A stretch of DNA of 64,000 nucleotides from Myxococcales bacterium (GCA_012960035.1 DUBZ01000124.1:1-64000), one strand, 5' to 3'. Positions 8,893-19,005 are shown, numbered from the stretch's first letter. The notes: a model not told the origin generated them from the sequence alone. Numbers and translations are program-made.

Positions 8893-10218
8893 TTGAAGAC
8901 CTATGTTGCGGCCGTTTTCGTGTTCGGCGTGCTCGCCGTAGCCAGCGCAGATGTTTCTCATGCAGAAGCAAACCCTCGACTCGAGGCCTGGCTAGACTCA
9001 AACTTACCCGACCTCGTGGACACCTACCGCGAGCTTCACGCCCACCCCGAGCTCTCCCTCGAAGAAGAGAAAACGGCCGCACGCGTCGCGAAAGAATTTT
9101 TGAGCGCCGGTTACAAAGTCACAGTCGGGGTCGGAGGCCATGGTGTCGTTGGCGTTCTGAAAAATGGGCCGGGCCCAGTGGTTTTGATTCGAGGGGACAC
9201 CGACGGGCTTCCGGTACGCGAAGAAACCGGCCTTTCATACGCGAGCAAAGTGACGAGTCGCCGCGAAGACGGAACCGAAACCGGTGTCATGCACGCCTGC
9301 GGTCATGACATTCACACCACAAATTTGATCGGGTCCGCGCGCTATCTGGCGGACGCCCGCGACACCTGGTCTGGCACGATCGTCGCCATCGCCCAACCCG
9401 CCGAAGAACTTGGGCGAGGCGCTGTCGCGATGATGGGAGACGGTCTATTCGAACGTTTTCCACGTCCCGACTACACGGTTGCCCTGCACGTCGAATCGGC
9501 GATGGCGGCCGGTACGGTCGGATATACCGCGGGGTGGTCGCACGCCAACGTCGACGCCGTAGATGTCACGATATTTGGTCGCGGGGGGCATGGTGCGCGC
9601 CCCCATACCACCGTTGATCCCGTCACGGCGTCGGCCTTTTTCATTACCCAGTTGCAGACCATTGTGAGTCGCCGTGTCGACCCGCTCGATCCGGCGGTGA
9701 TTACGGTGGGTTCGATTCACGGCGGACACAAACACAACGTCATCCCCAACGAAGTGACGATGCAGCTCACGGTTCGTTCGTATTCAGACCCCGTTCGCGA
9801 AACGCTGCTGAGCGGCATTCGACAAATCGCCGAAGGCACCTGCAAAACATTTCAGTGCCCAAAGCCCCCACAAGTCAGCGTGCGCGATCAGTACACCCCG
9901 GCGGTATATGCCGACCCAGAGCTGGTTGAAACTGCCAAGCGCGTCTTTGGGCGTGCACTGGGTAGCCACAATGTCATCGAGCGCCGGCCCTCGATGGGGG
10001 GAGAGGACTTTGGCCGCTATGCCCGAACACTGGGCGTCCCAGGGATCATGTATCGACTTGGATCGATCGACCCCAGAGCACTTCGCGAAAGTACTGCGCC
10101 TAACGGAACGCCGCTTCCGTCCTTGCATTCCAGTCGCTACGCACCGGTCCCGAAGCCAACGCTTCGAACGGGCATCGTCACGATGAGCGAGTTGGTCTTG
10201 GAGCTACTTCCCAAATAA
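8893..10218 (+). CDS. Exported M20-family amidohydrolase
   Basis: A 441-residue zinc peptidase-fold amidohydrolase, probably acting on N-acyl amino acids or related amides in the periplasm. The TTG start at 8893 is chosen because CAGGAG (8879-8884) sits eight bases upstream and the product then begins with a signal peptide (MKTYVAAVFVFGVLAVA...SHA). Metal and catalytic residues are visible in MHACGHDIHT, PAEELGRGA and the C-terminal GGEDFGRY. The dimerisation/lid domain lies around residues 200-310. A much longer frame reaches back to 8308 on top of the divergent VOC gene and is not credible as the true start. Confidence 0.88.
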   Translation: MKTYVAAVFVFGVLAVASADVSHAEANPRLEAWLDSNLPDLVDTYRELHAHPELSLEEEKTAARVAKEFLSAGYKVTVGVGGHGVVGVLKNGPGPVVLIRGDTDGLPVREETGLSYASKVTSRREDGTETGVMHACGHDIHTTNLIGSARYLADARDTWSGTIVAIAQPAEELGRGAVAMMGDGLFERFPRPDYTVALHVESAMAAGTVGYTAGWSHANVDAVDVTIFGRGGHGARPHTTVDPVTASAFFITQLQTIVSRRVDPLDPAVITVGSIHGGHKHNVIPNEVTMQLTVRSYSDPVRETLLSGIRQIAEGTCKTFQCPKPPQVSVRDQYTPAVYADPELVETAKRVFGRALGSHNVIERRPSMGGEDFGRYARTLGVPGIMYRLGSIDPRALRESTAPNGTPLPSLHSSRYAPVPKPTLRTGIVTMSELVLELLPK

Positions 10219-10278
10219 GCGCAGCAGTTGGAACGTTGCTCCGGCACACAGCGAAGCCGTCTCTCATTTGCCAAGGTA

Positions 10279-10296
10279 CGCGCTGCTGAAAGCGCG
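10279..10296. terminator. Hairpin between convergent genes
   Basis: A perfect six-base inverted repeat CGCGCT/AGCGCG with a six-base loop lies in the 249-base gap between the converging amidohydrolase and lipoprotein-hydrolase genes. There is no T-tract on either side, so intrinsic termination is only a possibility. Confidence 0.25.
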
Positions 10297-10467
10297 GCCC
10301 AGTCCTGGCTTCGGCCCTCGACACGCTCATTGTGCTCTCTACCCGCTCCCCGACGTTGAACGGGAATTGGGCTCGGCGAAGACACGCACGAGCTCCGCAC
10401 AATCAATGTCGCTCACCGTTTCGTGTCGGGCGCGAGCGGGGGGCGGCGAGCCGGCCCGTTCGTCTTG

Positions 10468-13134
10468 TCACTCAACAGAGATTGAGCTGGTGATGACGGG
10501 CGCGTCCTGCTCCAGTGCAGACAAAAAGAACCGGATGCGTTGTTCGATTGATGCAGGTGAAACCTGTGCGCAAAAGTGACCCTCTGTGGCGACTTCGGCA
10601 CTCATCGAGTACGGGCTGCACCCCATTTCAACGTCAGTTCCCGCGATGCCTGCGGGAACAACTTGATCGTACGATGCGCTCGTGTTCGGCCCCATATTCG
10701 CGGTAATCGGTGCTGGGGCACTCGGCAAAAAGTCTACCGCTCGCGGGCTTGGTTCAAGCATGGGGACCGGCCCCAACAACCACGCCAGTGCATCAGTAAA
10801 TCGGTTTGGAATACGAGAATCTTCAAGCCCGGCAATAAGCAACACGCTCGCTTTTTGCGAGTTCCCGTCGATCGCAATGGGATCGCGATATAAATGACGC
10901 GCGTGATTGAACGGATCCTGACGATCGATGGCGGTCTGTAAGAGCGACAACACCAACCAAAGATTCCGCCCTTCTCCCCCCATCAAGGTTTGCGACAGCT
11001 GCGGTGCGATCGACGCATCGATCTGGTGCGTCAGCAGTTCAGCGATCGGCGCGCCGCCGGCGACCAGTGCTGCCGCGCGAACCTCTGGCGCATAGGCGAG
11101 AAACGCAGGCGCATGATTGGCGCCCTCACTGACCCCTAAGTAACTGATCGGCGCATCGACGTTCAGGTCGGGAGTCCCACGCTCACCACGCGGCGAAAGA
11201 AAGTCGAAGTCGCCCAATGCATGCACAAGTCGCAGCAACGCAAGTTGTTCGGCGTGGGTGGTGAGCCAATACTCGGGCATGCGTCGGTTGTGCGCGAGCG
11301 CAACCAAACTCGCAGCCAGTTGCGCGACAATCGACGTTTCGTCGGGTGCATCCGAAGCAAGCTCGCGGTTAAACACGTCAGTGAAGCCGAGCACCGCGAA
11401 ACCGGCGGCGGCAAGACCGCGACGGGCTTCGATGGGAACTTCAGTCTTGGCGTCGCCGGGATTTCCGTGTTGGTAGATCACGATTGGAGCGCCCTTTTCG
11501 CCGACGCCGCGCGGCAGGGCCAAAGTGAATGGGACGTCAGTCGTTCCCACGATCACCGGCAAACCAGCTTCGTCCCGCACCACGTTGGCCCCGTCACGCC
11601 ACCGCGGCGCCTGCCATGTACCGTGGACCACCGCCTCGACTTCGCCCGCTTCCGGGTCGATGCGATCGACTCGGAAGGTCGGGAGCGGGAGCTGTTGCAA
11701 CAGCGCTCGTACGTGAAGCAGGTCACGCGAAAGCCCATCCAACGAACCCGTCGTATAGCTTGCGATCAACGCCATGTCTTCTCTTGGAATCGGAGGTTGG
11801 GCGATGTTTTCAACAATCCATAACGCCGAGCCAGAACTTCTTCGCGCACGCTGTAGGGCTTCGCTGTCGTCCGCGGAACGCGGTTGAAACACACGCTGCA
11901 TAAATGGAGACGGGCGATACGCGCGCCCGGGGTCTACGCGCAATGCACGGGTGACCACGACGCCGATGCGTCCGCGCGCGCGAGCCGGCGTCAAGGGAAA
12001 CAACAACAGCGAGTACTGACGCTTGCCACCGACGCCCAGATCTTCTCTCGTTTCGGCCACGAAGGGAATGCGCTCGGTAAACGTTTCGCTGCGCGGATCG
12101 ACGTCGAACATTTGCACCGAAGAAGCCGGGTGCACGGACTCTGCAGCGCTCTGCGGCAATGACGCGAGATCGATCCCGTCGGACAACGCGATATACACGT
12201 GTCCCATCGCGCTGAAGCCGTCGCGGTCGCGGACATCGGCTTCGAGTTGAGCCGCTAACTGATCGATTGGCGACTGCGATTCATGTGTTTGAATGTCGAT
12301 CCTTCGTTTTGTTGGCGACGTGGGATCGCTGCGGGTGAAGTAGTCATCGGGAAACGGAGATGACAAACCTTTGCGCTCACGATCGTATTCAACGAACGCG
12401 GGCCTGCCGGCTATCGCAGTCGTAAACGCGAGAAGCCGGGATCGACCGACTTCCGTCCATTCGAAACTGCACCGTTTGCCTGACGGCAACTGCCCGTGTG
12501 GATTCAAGAACCAGAATGTCTCGCTGGCTTGGTGAACTTCAAAGCGAATCGGACGATTCGCGCATGTCAGTCCAAACGATGAGCGGAGTTCGTCGTCGGG
12601 GGCTTCGGAAAACTCGAGCTGAATCCATTCCCCCTGCGCGAGATTCTTGGTTCCCTGGCTGGGCCAACTCGAAACGAGCCTCGCGCCGGGTGGGGCGGCT
12701 GGCTTAGGGACAAAGTAGGAAAACCGCCGAACGTGAGTTTCGCGGCCGCGAAGGGATACGAACGAGGCCTTGAGCCGTACGACATGGCGGCCACCGGTCG
12801 CCGGCACGATCAGGCTCACCGGTTGAATGAGTGCCGAAACCCCCTTCGATGCGACGCTCACCGGCTGATAATCCAACACAACCGACAGAGATCCGGGAAG
12901 GTACCCGGGCGCCAGGTCGATTTCGAAATGGGTGACATCCGTGGGGACGTCGGCTTTTCCGGTCACGATCAATTGAACTTGGATCGGAGGCCGCCCGTCT
13001 CCACATGCAAACGCAAGCAGACACACGAAGACCAACAGAAGGCGCGGCCAAGCGGGACGGCCGAGAATTACGCGGCTCCCACACGCCGGCGTTCGACCGC
13101 CGCGCGGCGGCTCCGGGAAGGAAGCAGGCCACAC
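10468..13134 (-). CDS. Large lipoprotein with alpha/beta-hydrolase domain
   Basis: An approximately 888-residue lipoprotein. After an N-terminal extension comes a hydrophobic signal with lipobox LAFAC, then beta-rich Ig-like segments (about residues 50-250), and a C-terminal alpha/beta hydrolase. The hydrolase shows an oxyanion-hole type motif (YQHGNPGD), the nucleophile elbow GVSEG, an acid candidate in LIAGLEDSRIP and a histidine candidate in ATEGHF. It is likely a surface or periplasmic esterase, lipase or depolymerase. The start is uncertain: GTG 13134 has GGAGGT ten bases upstream, but GTG 13158 is also in frame. Substrate unknown. Confidence 0.78.
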   Translation of the reverse strand: MWPASFPEPPRGGRTPACGSRVILGRPAWPRLLLVFVCLLAFACGDGRPPIQVQLIVTGKADVPTDVTHFEIDLAPGYLPGSLSVVLDYQPVSVASKGVSALIQPVSLIVPATGGRHVVRLKASFVSLRGRETHVRRFSYFVPKPAAPPGARLVSSWPSQGTKNLAQGEWIQLEFSEAPDDELRSSFGLTCANRPIRFEVHQASETFWFLNPHGQLPSGKRCSFEWTEVGRSRLLAFTTAIAGRPAFVEYDRERKGLSSPFPDDYFTRSDPTSPTKRRIDIQTHESQSPIDQLAAQLEADVRDRDGFSAMGHVYIALSDGIDLASLPQSAAESVHPASSVQMFDVDPRSETFTERIPFVAETREDLGVGGKRQYSLLLFPLTPARARGRIGVVVTRALRVDPGRAYRPSPFMQRVFQPRSADDSEALQRARRSSGSALWIVENIAQPPIPREDMALIASYTTGSLDGLSRDLLHVRALLQQLPLPTFRVDRIDPEAGEVEAVVHGTWQAPRWRDGANVVRDEAGLPVIVGTTDVPFTLALPRGVGEKGAPIVIYQHGNPGDAKTEVPIEARRGLAAAGFAVLGFTDVFNRELASDAPDETSIVAQLAASLVALAHNRRMPEYWLTTHAEQLALLRLVHALGDFDFLSPRGERGTPDLNVDAPISYLGVSEGANHAPAFLAYAPEVRAAALVAGGAPIAELLTHQIDASIAPQLSQTLMGGEGRNLWLVLSLLQTAIDRQDPFNHARHLYRDPIAIDGNSQKASVLLIAGLEDSRIPNRFTDALAWLLGPVPMLEPSPRAVDFLPSAPAPITANMGPNTSASYDQVVPAGIAGTDVEMGCSPYSMSAEVATEGHFCAQVSPASIEQRIRFFLSALEQDAPVITSSISVE

Positions 13135-13284
13135 GATTGCTCGCACCTCCAGGGGCACTCCGTGATCCTCCGAATTCGATCGAGGCTAACACAGTGCTTC
13201 GGTTACGAATGATCGCGTATGCATGTTATGGTTGCTCCCCACCAAAGCCGCACACGTTCGTGTGACTTGAACTTGGAGAGCCCG

Positions 13285-14016
13285 ATGGCCGAAACGACCA
13301 TGCCCCGCACTGCAAAAATTGCTTCGACCTTGGGCAAGTTCTCGCCTTCGTGTGTTCTCGCTGGCTTGATCGGCATTCACGTTGGAGTCATTCCGCCGCT
13401 TGGCGGTTTCCTGTTTTTCCAACTCGGATTGTTGACCGGCTTGCTTGCCCTTGGCTTCGGCATCGCGGCCGTTGTGATCACACGCACCAACCCCGAGGGC
13501 CCCGGACGCTCGGCTGGCTGGCTTGGAATGGCGTCGGGCATGGTGATGTTGACGGTCACGGTCGCCGGTGCGGGCGGCGGTATGAATGTGCCGCCGATCA
13601 ACGACATCACGACCGATCTAGAAGACCCACCGCAATTCGCCCAAGCGTCGGTCGTCCCCGACTTTGAAGGGCGAGACATGAGCTACCCCCTGGCCTTCAT
13701 CGAAGACGTCCGATCGTTTTACGCAGATATCCAGCCAATCCGACTTAATCTAGATGCAGAGACCGCCTACCAAAAGTCCGTCGCCACCGTCCAGAGTCTC
13801 GGCTGGGAACTCGTCTACCAGGATGCTTCGGCCATGACGATCGATGCGCGAGACACGTCGCTCTTGTTCAAGTTTGTGGACGACATCGTCGTGCGCGTTC
13901 GGGCGGACGGCAGCGGTGCGGTAGTCGACGTCCGTTCGAAGTCACGAGACGGGAAGTCGGACCTTGGTGTAAACGCGGCGCGCATCAAAGAGTTCGAAGC
14001 GGCGCTGACACCGTAG
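13285..14016 (+). CDS. DUF1499 family membrane protein
   Basis: A 243-residue protein with two or three N-terminal transmembrane segments (residues about 20-100, including GGFLFFQLGLLTGLLALGFG) followed by a soluble DUF1499-type domain. The domain begins near the NDITTDLEDPPQF motif and continues through DAETAYQKSVATVQSLGWELV. The start at 13285 is preceded by GGAGAG. Members occur widely in proteobacteria and have no settled function. It is divergent from the lipoprotein hydrolase. The conserved domain end (RIKEFEAAL) is intact, so the gene appears complete. Confidence 0.82.
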   Translation: MAETTMPRTAKIASTLGKFSPSCVLAGLIGIHVGVIPPLGGFLFFQLGLLTGLLALGFGIAAVVITRTNPEGPGRSAGWLGMASGMVMLTVTVAGAGGGMNVPPINDITTDLEDPPQFAQASVVPDFEGRDMSYPLAFIEDVRSFYADIQPIRLNLDAETAYQKSVATVQSLGWELVYQDASAMTIDARDTSLLFKFVDDIVVRVRADGSGAVVDVRSKSRDGKSDLGVNAARIKEFEAALTP

Positions 14017-14069
14017 GGACGCGTTGCGGTCGACCGGTAAATCCGCGCCACCCAAAACGCGAATCGTCG

Positions 14070-14873
14070 CTACCTGCCCTGGAATTTCGGGTCTCGCTTT
14101 TCCAGAAACGCCGCGATGCCCTCGCCGAAGTCCTTTGTGCGAAATAAGGGCAAGAGCTGCAGAAAGACGTGATGGATGTTGGCGTCGAAGCTCTCAGCCT
14201 GCGCCATGCGCATCATTCGCTTGGTCGCCTGCACTGCAAGCGGAGCGTTCGCTGCAATTTCAGCAGCGAGTTCATTCGCGGCGCTCATCAGCTGATCGGC
14301 CGGCACCACGCGGTTCACGATGCCATACGAAAGACACTCTTCGGCCGAAAGCTTGCGGCCGGTAAACATAATTTCCGATGCCAGTGACCATCCGACGATC
14401 TTCGGCAGGAGCCACGTTCCCCCGCTCTCAGGGATCACACCGCGCTTCGTGAATGCGGCAGACATCTTTGCCGCATCCGACGCGATTCGAATGTCGCATC
14501 CCAATGCGAGGTCCATGCCATAGCCCGCGGCACCACCGTTCAACGCACAGATGGTGGGCTTGTCCACATTGTGAAGCACAATGGGCGGGGCGTCACGAAG
14601 ATCAATCGTTGCAGCGGCTTGCCCTACGCCGCCACCGCTGCTCGACGTATCGAAGCCTTTTCCGTCCTGTTGATCTTGCAAGTCAAGCCCCGCGCAAAAC
14701 CCCCGGCCGGCACCTGTAATGACGATCACACGAACGTCGGGGTCCGCATTCATTTCGATCAACGCCTGACTGAACTCGGAAAGCATCGCGCCAGAGATCG
14801 TGTTCATGCGATCGGGACGATTGAAGGTCACGGTTCCGATGTAGTCCTTCTTCTCTACAAGAACGTCCGGCAT
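14070..14873 (-). CDS. Enoyl-CoA hydratase/isomerase family protein
   Basis: A 267-residue crotonase-fold enzyme. It shows the N-terminal TFNRPDRMNTIS, the oxyanion-hole segment GRGFCAGLDLQ, and ALNGGAAGYGMDLALGCDIRIAS; the two usual acidic positions are partly replaced (FTKRGVIPESGGTWLLP keeps an E). It probably hydrates or isomerises a 2-enoyl-CoA. GAGGAG lies a few bases before ATG 14873. It is followed downstream, in the order of transcription from 18192, by being last after two acyl-CoA synthetases on the same strand, which fits a fatty-acid or sterol side-chain degradation operon. The acyl group is unknown. Confidence 0.88.
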   Translation of the reverse strand: MPDVLVEKKDYIGTVTFNRPDRMNTISGAMLSEFSQALIEMNADPDVRVIVITGAGRGFCAGLDLQDQQDGKGFDTSSSGGGVGQAAATIDLRDAPPIVLHNVDKPTICALNGGAAGYGMDLALGCDIRIASDAAKMSAAFTKRGVIPESGGTWLLPKIVGWSLASEIMFTGRKLSAEECLSYGIVNRVVPADQLMSAANELAAEIAANAPLAVQATKRMMRMAQAESFDANIHHVFLQLLPLFRTKDFGEGIAAFLEKRDPKFQGR

Positions 14874-14926
14874 ATGTGTCTCCTCTTTTCGACTGTGATG
14901 TCCGAGCGTGGAACGAAAACGCTCTG

Positions 14927-16564
14927 CTATTCCTCGAGCCCGAGTTCAACCATCGCGTAACCGCGTGCCCAGCGGTAGTCCGCCTTGCCGCTCGGCGCGC
15001 GAACGATGGTGTCCGCGAATAGGACGGCCCGGGGAAGCTTGTATCTCGCGATCGATTGATTGGCATGCGCCTTCAACGCGTCCTCACTCAGCTGGCTTCC
15101 TGTCCGGAGTTGAACGATCGCGGTAACCTGGCTTCCGAACCGCGCGTTCGGGGTGCCGCAGACCACCGCGTCGTAAACACCGGGGTGGCCTTTGATCGCG
15201 AGCTCCACTTCTTCTGCGAAGATCTTCTCGCCACCGCTGTTGATGGTGACAGCGTCGCGGCCCAGGAGCTTCAAGCGCCCATCTGCCTCGAGCATCGCAC
15301 GATCGCCGGGAACCGAATATCGAACGCCCTCAATTTCGGGAAACGTCTTCGCAGTCTTCGCTTCATCCTCGAAGTATCCGAGCGGTACGTGTCCACGCCT
15401 TGCGAGCCAACCGATGTCATTCGACCCGGCTTCGACCACGCCCGTAAGATCGTCTCGAAGCACGTCGTTCTGGTCCGACATATCGAAGTTGCCGGTCGTC
15501 GCCCCGGAGTCTTGGGTCGAATAGTGTGTCCCCTGCGAACCCGTCTCCGATGAACCCAATGCATCCAAAATCTTGATCTGCGGAACTGCGTCCAAAAACT
15601 CTTGCTTCAGCGCGGCGGTAAAGATGGCTCCCCCGGAAGTAACCAATGTCAGGCTCGACAGATCGTATTGCTTCTTTGCAAGTTGATCGAGAAGAGGCCG
15701 CGCAAACGCATCTCCAACGATCGTGATGGCGTTCACACGTTCGCGCTCCACCGTCGACCAAATGTCGTCGGGATCGAGTCGCTCAACTTCCGACTGGATC
15801 ACCACCGTGGCGCCGACGTGCCACATATTGAACGCAACCCAATGCGCGGCGCCGTGCATCAGCGGAGGCGTCGGCAGGGCACGAAAGGGTCGGCGCGCTT
15901 TCACGCGTTCCTGAAACTGCTCGAGGGACTCGGGGACGCCACCAGAAGCAAGCGCGCCTTTGTAAATGTCCTCGTTGCGCCAGATCACGCCCTTGGGCAT
16001 CCCGGTCGTTCCGCCGGTGTACAAGATGTAGAGATCGTCGTTCGAGAGCGCAGGAGACAAGGGCTTTGGACTCGCCGCCGCGAGTGCTTCCTCGTAGTCG
16101 ACGGCTCCCGGCAACAGGGCATTGCCCGATTCGTCCGCAACTTGCAGCCAGAGTTTTACGCCAGAAAGCTGATCACGAAGTTTCTCGAGCACGGGGGCAA
16201 AAGCTGCGTGATAGATGATCACTTTGGCTTGCGAGTTTTCGAAGAGATACAGAAGTTCTTTTTCGACGTAGCGATAATTGACGTTGAACGGTGCGCAGCG
16301 GGCCTTGAATGCCCCCAACATGCCTTCGAGATACTCATTGCCGTTATAGAGATACAGGCCGACGTGATCTTGGCCAGACTCCCAGTTGGACAGCACATCG
16401 CGTTCGGTATGACATCCCAAGCCGGCGGCGGCGAGCACGGACGCGAGACGCCGAGTGCGGTCGGTGACTTCGCGCCACGTAAAGCGGCGATCGCGGAAGA
16501 CGATGCACTCGTTGTCAGGGAGTACCTCGGCGACCGCTTCGTGGAGTCGAGCCAGGTTGTACAT
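14927..16564 (-). CDS. AMP-forming acyl-CoA synthetase
   Basis: A 545-residue member of the adenylate-forming (AMP-binding) superfamily that activates a carboxylic acid with ATP and CoA. Core motifs are YILYTGGTTGMPKGVIW (A3), SSETGSQG (A5), YSVPGDRAML and the catalytic lysine in APSGKADYRWAR near the C-terminus. ATG 16564 (MYNLARLHEAV) is preferred over 16606 because the upstream gene ends at 16573. The protein is strikingly similar in layout to the adjacent synthetase at 16573, suggesting an old tandem duplication. The substrate class (fatty, aromatic or steroid acid) cannot be told. Confidence 0.88.
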   Translation of the reverse strand: MYNLARLHEAVAEVLPDNECIVFRDRRFTWREVTDRTRRLASVLAAAGLGCHTERDVLSNWESGQDHVGLYLYNGNEYLEGMLGAFKARCAPFNVNYRYVEKELLYLFENSQAKVIIYHAAFAPVLEKLRDQLSGVKLWLQVADESGNALLPGAVDYEEALAAASPKPLSPALSNDDLYILYTGGTTGMPKGVIWRNEDIYKGALASGGVPESLEQFQERVKARRPFRALPTPPLMHGAAHWVAFNMWHVGATVVIQSEVERLDPDDIWSTVERERVNAITIVGDAFARPLLDQLAKKQYDLSSLTLVTSGGAIFTAALKQEFLDAVPQIKILDALGSSETGSQGTHYSTQDSGATTGNFDMSDQNDVLRDDLTGVVEAGSNDIGWLARRGHVPLGYFEDEAKTAKTFPEIEGVRYSVPGDRAMLEADGRLKLLGRDAVTINSGGEKIFAEEVELAIKGHPGVYDAVVCGTPNARFGSQVTAIVQLRTGSQLSEDALKAHANQSIARYKLPRAVLFADTIVRAPSGKADYRWARGYAMVELGLEE

Positions 16565-16572
16565 GACGCTGG

Positions 16573-18192
16573 CTACGCCTCTCCAGTTGCGATGCTCTTG
16601 GCCCAACGGTAGTCGGGCTTGCCACTCGGCGACCGCTCGATGGCGTCCACAATGTGAAGCTCGCGCGGGATCTTGTAGCCGGCGATCTTGGTCCGACAGT
16701 GATTCTGCAATGCTTCGAGTTCAACGGTCGCGCCGTCACGGGGTTGCACCACCGCAGCCACACGACTGCCGAAGCGTTCGTCCGGAACGCCAACCACCAC
16801 TGCGTCATAAGCATCAGGAAAGTCTTTGACCGCAGCCTCGACCTCTTCGGGGTAGATCTTCTCGCCGCCCGAGTTAATCGAAACCGACCCGCGCCCCAGT
16901 AAGGTGATCGTGCCGTCTTCTTCGAGCATCGCCCAATCACCGGGTACCGCGTAGCGACGACCGTCCTTCGCAGTAACAAATGTCTCCGCGGTCTTCTCTG
17001 GATCCTTGTAGTACATGATCGGGATGTCGCCGCTGCGCCCAACCTTCCCGCGGATCCCCGACCCCGCCTTTACAGGCTCCAGTTTTTCGTCGAGCACGGT
17101 GGTGTCTGGGCCCGCCTTCACCGTTGGGCCCCCACCGAGCATCGCGGTGTTTCCTTTGGTGATCAGCGCCATGCCGTTGTTTCCGCTTTCGGAAGCACCA
17201 ATGCTGTCAATGATGAGCAGGTTCGGAAAATATTCGAAGAAGTCATCTTTTACAGTCGGTGAGAAAACGGCTGCCGTGCTCACGACGAGGAATAGCGACG
17301 AGATGTCTCGGTCGTCGCCGTCCCCTGACAGGGCCTCCACGAGGGGACGCCCCATGGCGTCGCCGGTGATCATGAGGACCCCGACCTTTTCTTCCTCAAC
17401 CAGTCGCCAGGCTTCCGAAGCGTCGAACTTTGGGATCAACACGATCTTCCCACCGACGAAACTCCCGCCCATCACCGCCCACTGTGATGCGCCGTGCATC
17501 AGCGGCGCGATCGGCAACGTGCAGCGTTGATTCGGATCGCGCTTCGCCCATTCGATTATCTCTTCGGGGCGCTCGACGCGTTCGCCCGTCTGGGCGTCGT
17601 TGCCACCCCCCAGTGCAAAGAACACATCCTTGTGCCGCCAGACCACGCCCTTCGGCATCCCCGTCGTTCCGCCGGTATAAAGGATGTAGTGATCGTCGGG
17701 GGAGCGCGGTCCAAAGCCCCGCTCCGGTGAACCACCGGCGATCGCCTCTTCATAGTCGACCGCGATAAACCCGCTGGGGGCAACCGTCTCGGTGCCGTCG
17801 TCAATCACAACCACGTGCTTCAGTACGTTGAGGCTGTCGCGCACCGCAGCAACGCGAGGACAAAACTCGCGCGCCACAACCAGCGCCTTCAGGTCAGCGT
17901 TGTCAAAGATGTAGGCAAGCTCGTCTTCGACGTAGCGAAAATTGATGTTCACCCAGACTGCACGGATCTTGAACACAGCCCACAGCGTCTCAACCCACTC
18001 GATCGAGTTGTAGGCGTAAATTCCAACGTGATCTCCGGCACCGACGCCATTCGCCGCAAGGTGGTGCGCAAGTCGGTTGGCACGAGCGTCCATCTCGGCG
18101 TACGTGCAGCGCTTCCCATCTGCGACGACGTATTCGCGCTCTCCGAAGTGGTCGACCGCGTTTTCAAATAGGTCTGCGAGATTAAATTCCAT
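16573..18192 (-). CDS. AMP-forming acyl-CoA synthetase
   Basis: A 539-residue adenylate-forming enzyme, paralogue of the next gene. It has YILYTGGTTGMPKGVVW, SIGASESGNNG, YAVPGDWAML and the C-terminal catalytic lysine in SPSGKPDYRWAKS. ATG 18192 (MEFNLADLFENAV) has AAGGA upstream and is preferred over 18249. The gap to the following synthetase is only eight bases, so the two are co-transcribed. The pair plus the enoyl-CoA hydratase suggests a beta-oxidation-like route, possibly for steroid side chains or long-chain acids. It is divergent from the PPOX gene at 18484, with a 291-base spacer between. Confidence 0.88.
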   Translation of the reverse strand: MEFNLADLFENAVDHFGEREYVVADGKRCTYAEMDARANRLAHHLAANGVGAGDHVGIYAYNSIEWVETLWAVFKIRAVWVNINFRYVEDELAYIFDNADLKALVVAREFCPRVAAVRDSLNVLKHVVVIDDGTETVAPSGFIAVDYEEAIAGGSPERGFGPRSPDDHYILYTGGTTGMPKGVVWRHKDVFFALGGGNDAQTGERVERPEEIIEWAKRDPNQRCTLPIAPLMHGASQWAVMGGSFVGGKIVLIPKFDASEAWRLVEEEKVGVLMITGDAMGRPLVEALSGDGDDRDISSLFLVVSTAAVFSPTVKDDFFEYFPNLLIIDSIGASESGNNGMALITKGNTAMLGGGPTVKAGPDTTVLDEKLEPVKAGSGIRGKVGRSGDIPIMYYKDPEKTAETFVTAKDGRRYAVPGDWAMLEEDGTITLLGRGSVSINSGGEKIYPEEVEAAVKDFPDAYDAVVVGVPDERFGSRVAAVVQPRDGATVELEALQNHCRTKIAGYKIPRELHIVDAIERSPSGKPDYRWAKSIATGEA

Positions 18193-18483
18193 TTTGGGGG
18201 GTCCTTCGTGAGTCGGGTTGGGTTGGGTCACATGGGATGGGGCATGCACGGCGCGCTGTACCCGTCAGTACCCTCATCCTTCGGCTATCGCCGATCATAA
18301 CATCGGCCCCCTACGGTGTCTGCTCGCATGCCCATCACGTGGCAGACCGGGTTCATACCGGCACGCCTCAAGCACGCAACGAACGGGACGTTTTCAGGCT
18401 AAGCCTCTATTGTTCGCTCGCTTTCGACGCAATGGAAGCAAACCAGCCCACTCGAACCTTCAAACACAAACCGGGAGTCCATC

Positions 18484-18948
18484 GTGCCCAAGCGCCGCGA
18501 CATCGTGAAGATGAGCGAAGAAGAAATTTGGAAATTCATTGAGTCGCAGAAGACGATTCAGGTGGCGACGATCAATAAGGACGGCACACCCCACGTCATG
18601 CCCCTGTGGTTCGCGATTGATGACGGCCGAGTCGTACTCGAGACCTTCACCAAGTCACAAAAGATCGTGAACCTCGAACGAGACGCACGAATTAGCGTGT
18701 TATTCGAAGACGGTGACGAATACAACGACCTCAAGGGCGTTTCGATTCGAGGCACAGCGCAGTTGGTGCAAGAGCACGAAGAAGTACACCGTCTCCATAT
18801 GGCCGTGCTCGTCCGCAACCAACCCGAAGTACCGGTCGACTTGCTTGAAAAGGCCACCGCTTCAATGGTGGCAAAGAAGACCGCCATCGTGATTCAACCC
18901 GAACGGTTCGTGACCTGGGATCATTCGAAGTTGGCTGGCGTCTACTAA
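18484..18948 (+). CDS. PPOX-class flavin/F420-dependent oxidoreductase family protein
   Basis: A 154-residue split beta-barrel protein of the pyridoxamine-phosphate-oxidase-like superfamily. Features are IQVATINKDGTPHVMPLWFAIDDG, KIVNLERDARISVLFEDGD and a tail TWDHSKLAGVY. This subgroup includes F420-dependent reductases as well as FMN proteins. GTG 18484 has GGGAG upstream; an in-frame ATG at 18511 is an alternative but would cut conserved helix. It stands alone next to the acyl-CoA synthetases. With three LLM-type enzymes in the window it supports the use of F420, but the cofactor cannot be proved from sequence. Confidence 0.82.
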   Translation: MPKRRDIVKMSEEEIWKFIESQKTIQVATINKDGTPHVMPLWFAIDDGRVVLETFTKSQKIVNLERDARISVLFEDGDEYNDLKGVSIRGTAQLVQEHEEVHRLHMAVLVRNQPEVPVDLLEKATASMVAKKTAIVIQPERFVTWDHSKLAGVY

Positions 18949-18989
18949 GACGCCGTGGCCCAGCAGTCGCTGCGCCCTGACACCGACTC

Positions 18990-19005
18990 GACGTTCAAGA
19001 ACGTC
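18990..19005. terminator. Inverted repeat between convergent genes
   Basis: GACGTTC AA GAACGTC is a perfect seven-base inverted repeat in the 56-base gap between the PPOX gene and the converging terpene-cyclase-like gene; it touches the latter's stop codon. No T-run follows. It may act as a bidirectional terminator or simply protect mRNA ends. Confidence 0.33.

Noticed and set aside
9705-9725. GGGTTCGATTC resembling a tRNA T-loop
   Set aside because: It lies inside the amidohydrolase coding sequence and has no cloverleaf around it. No tRNA or rRNA was found in the window.
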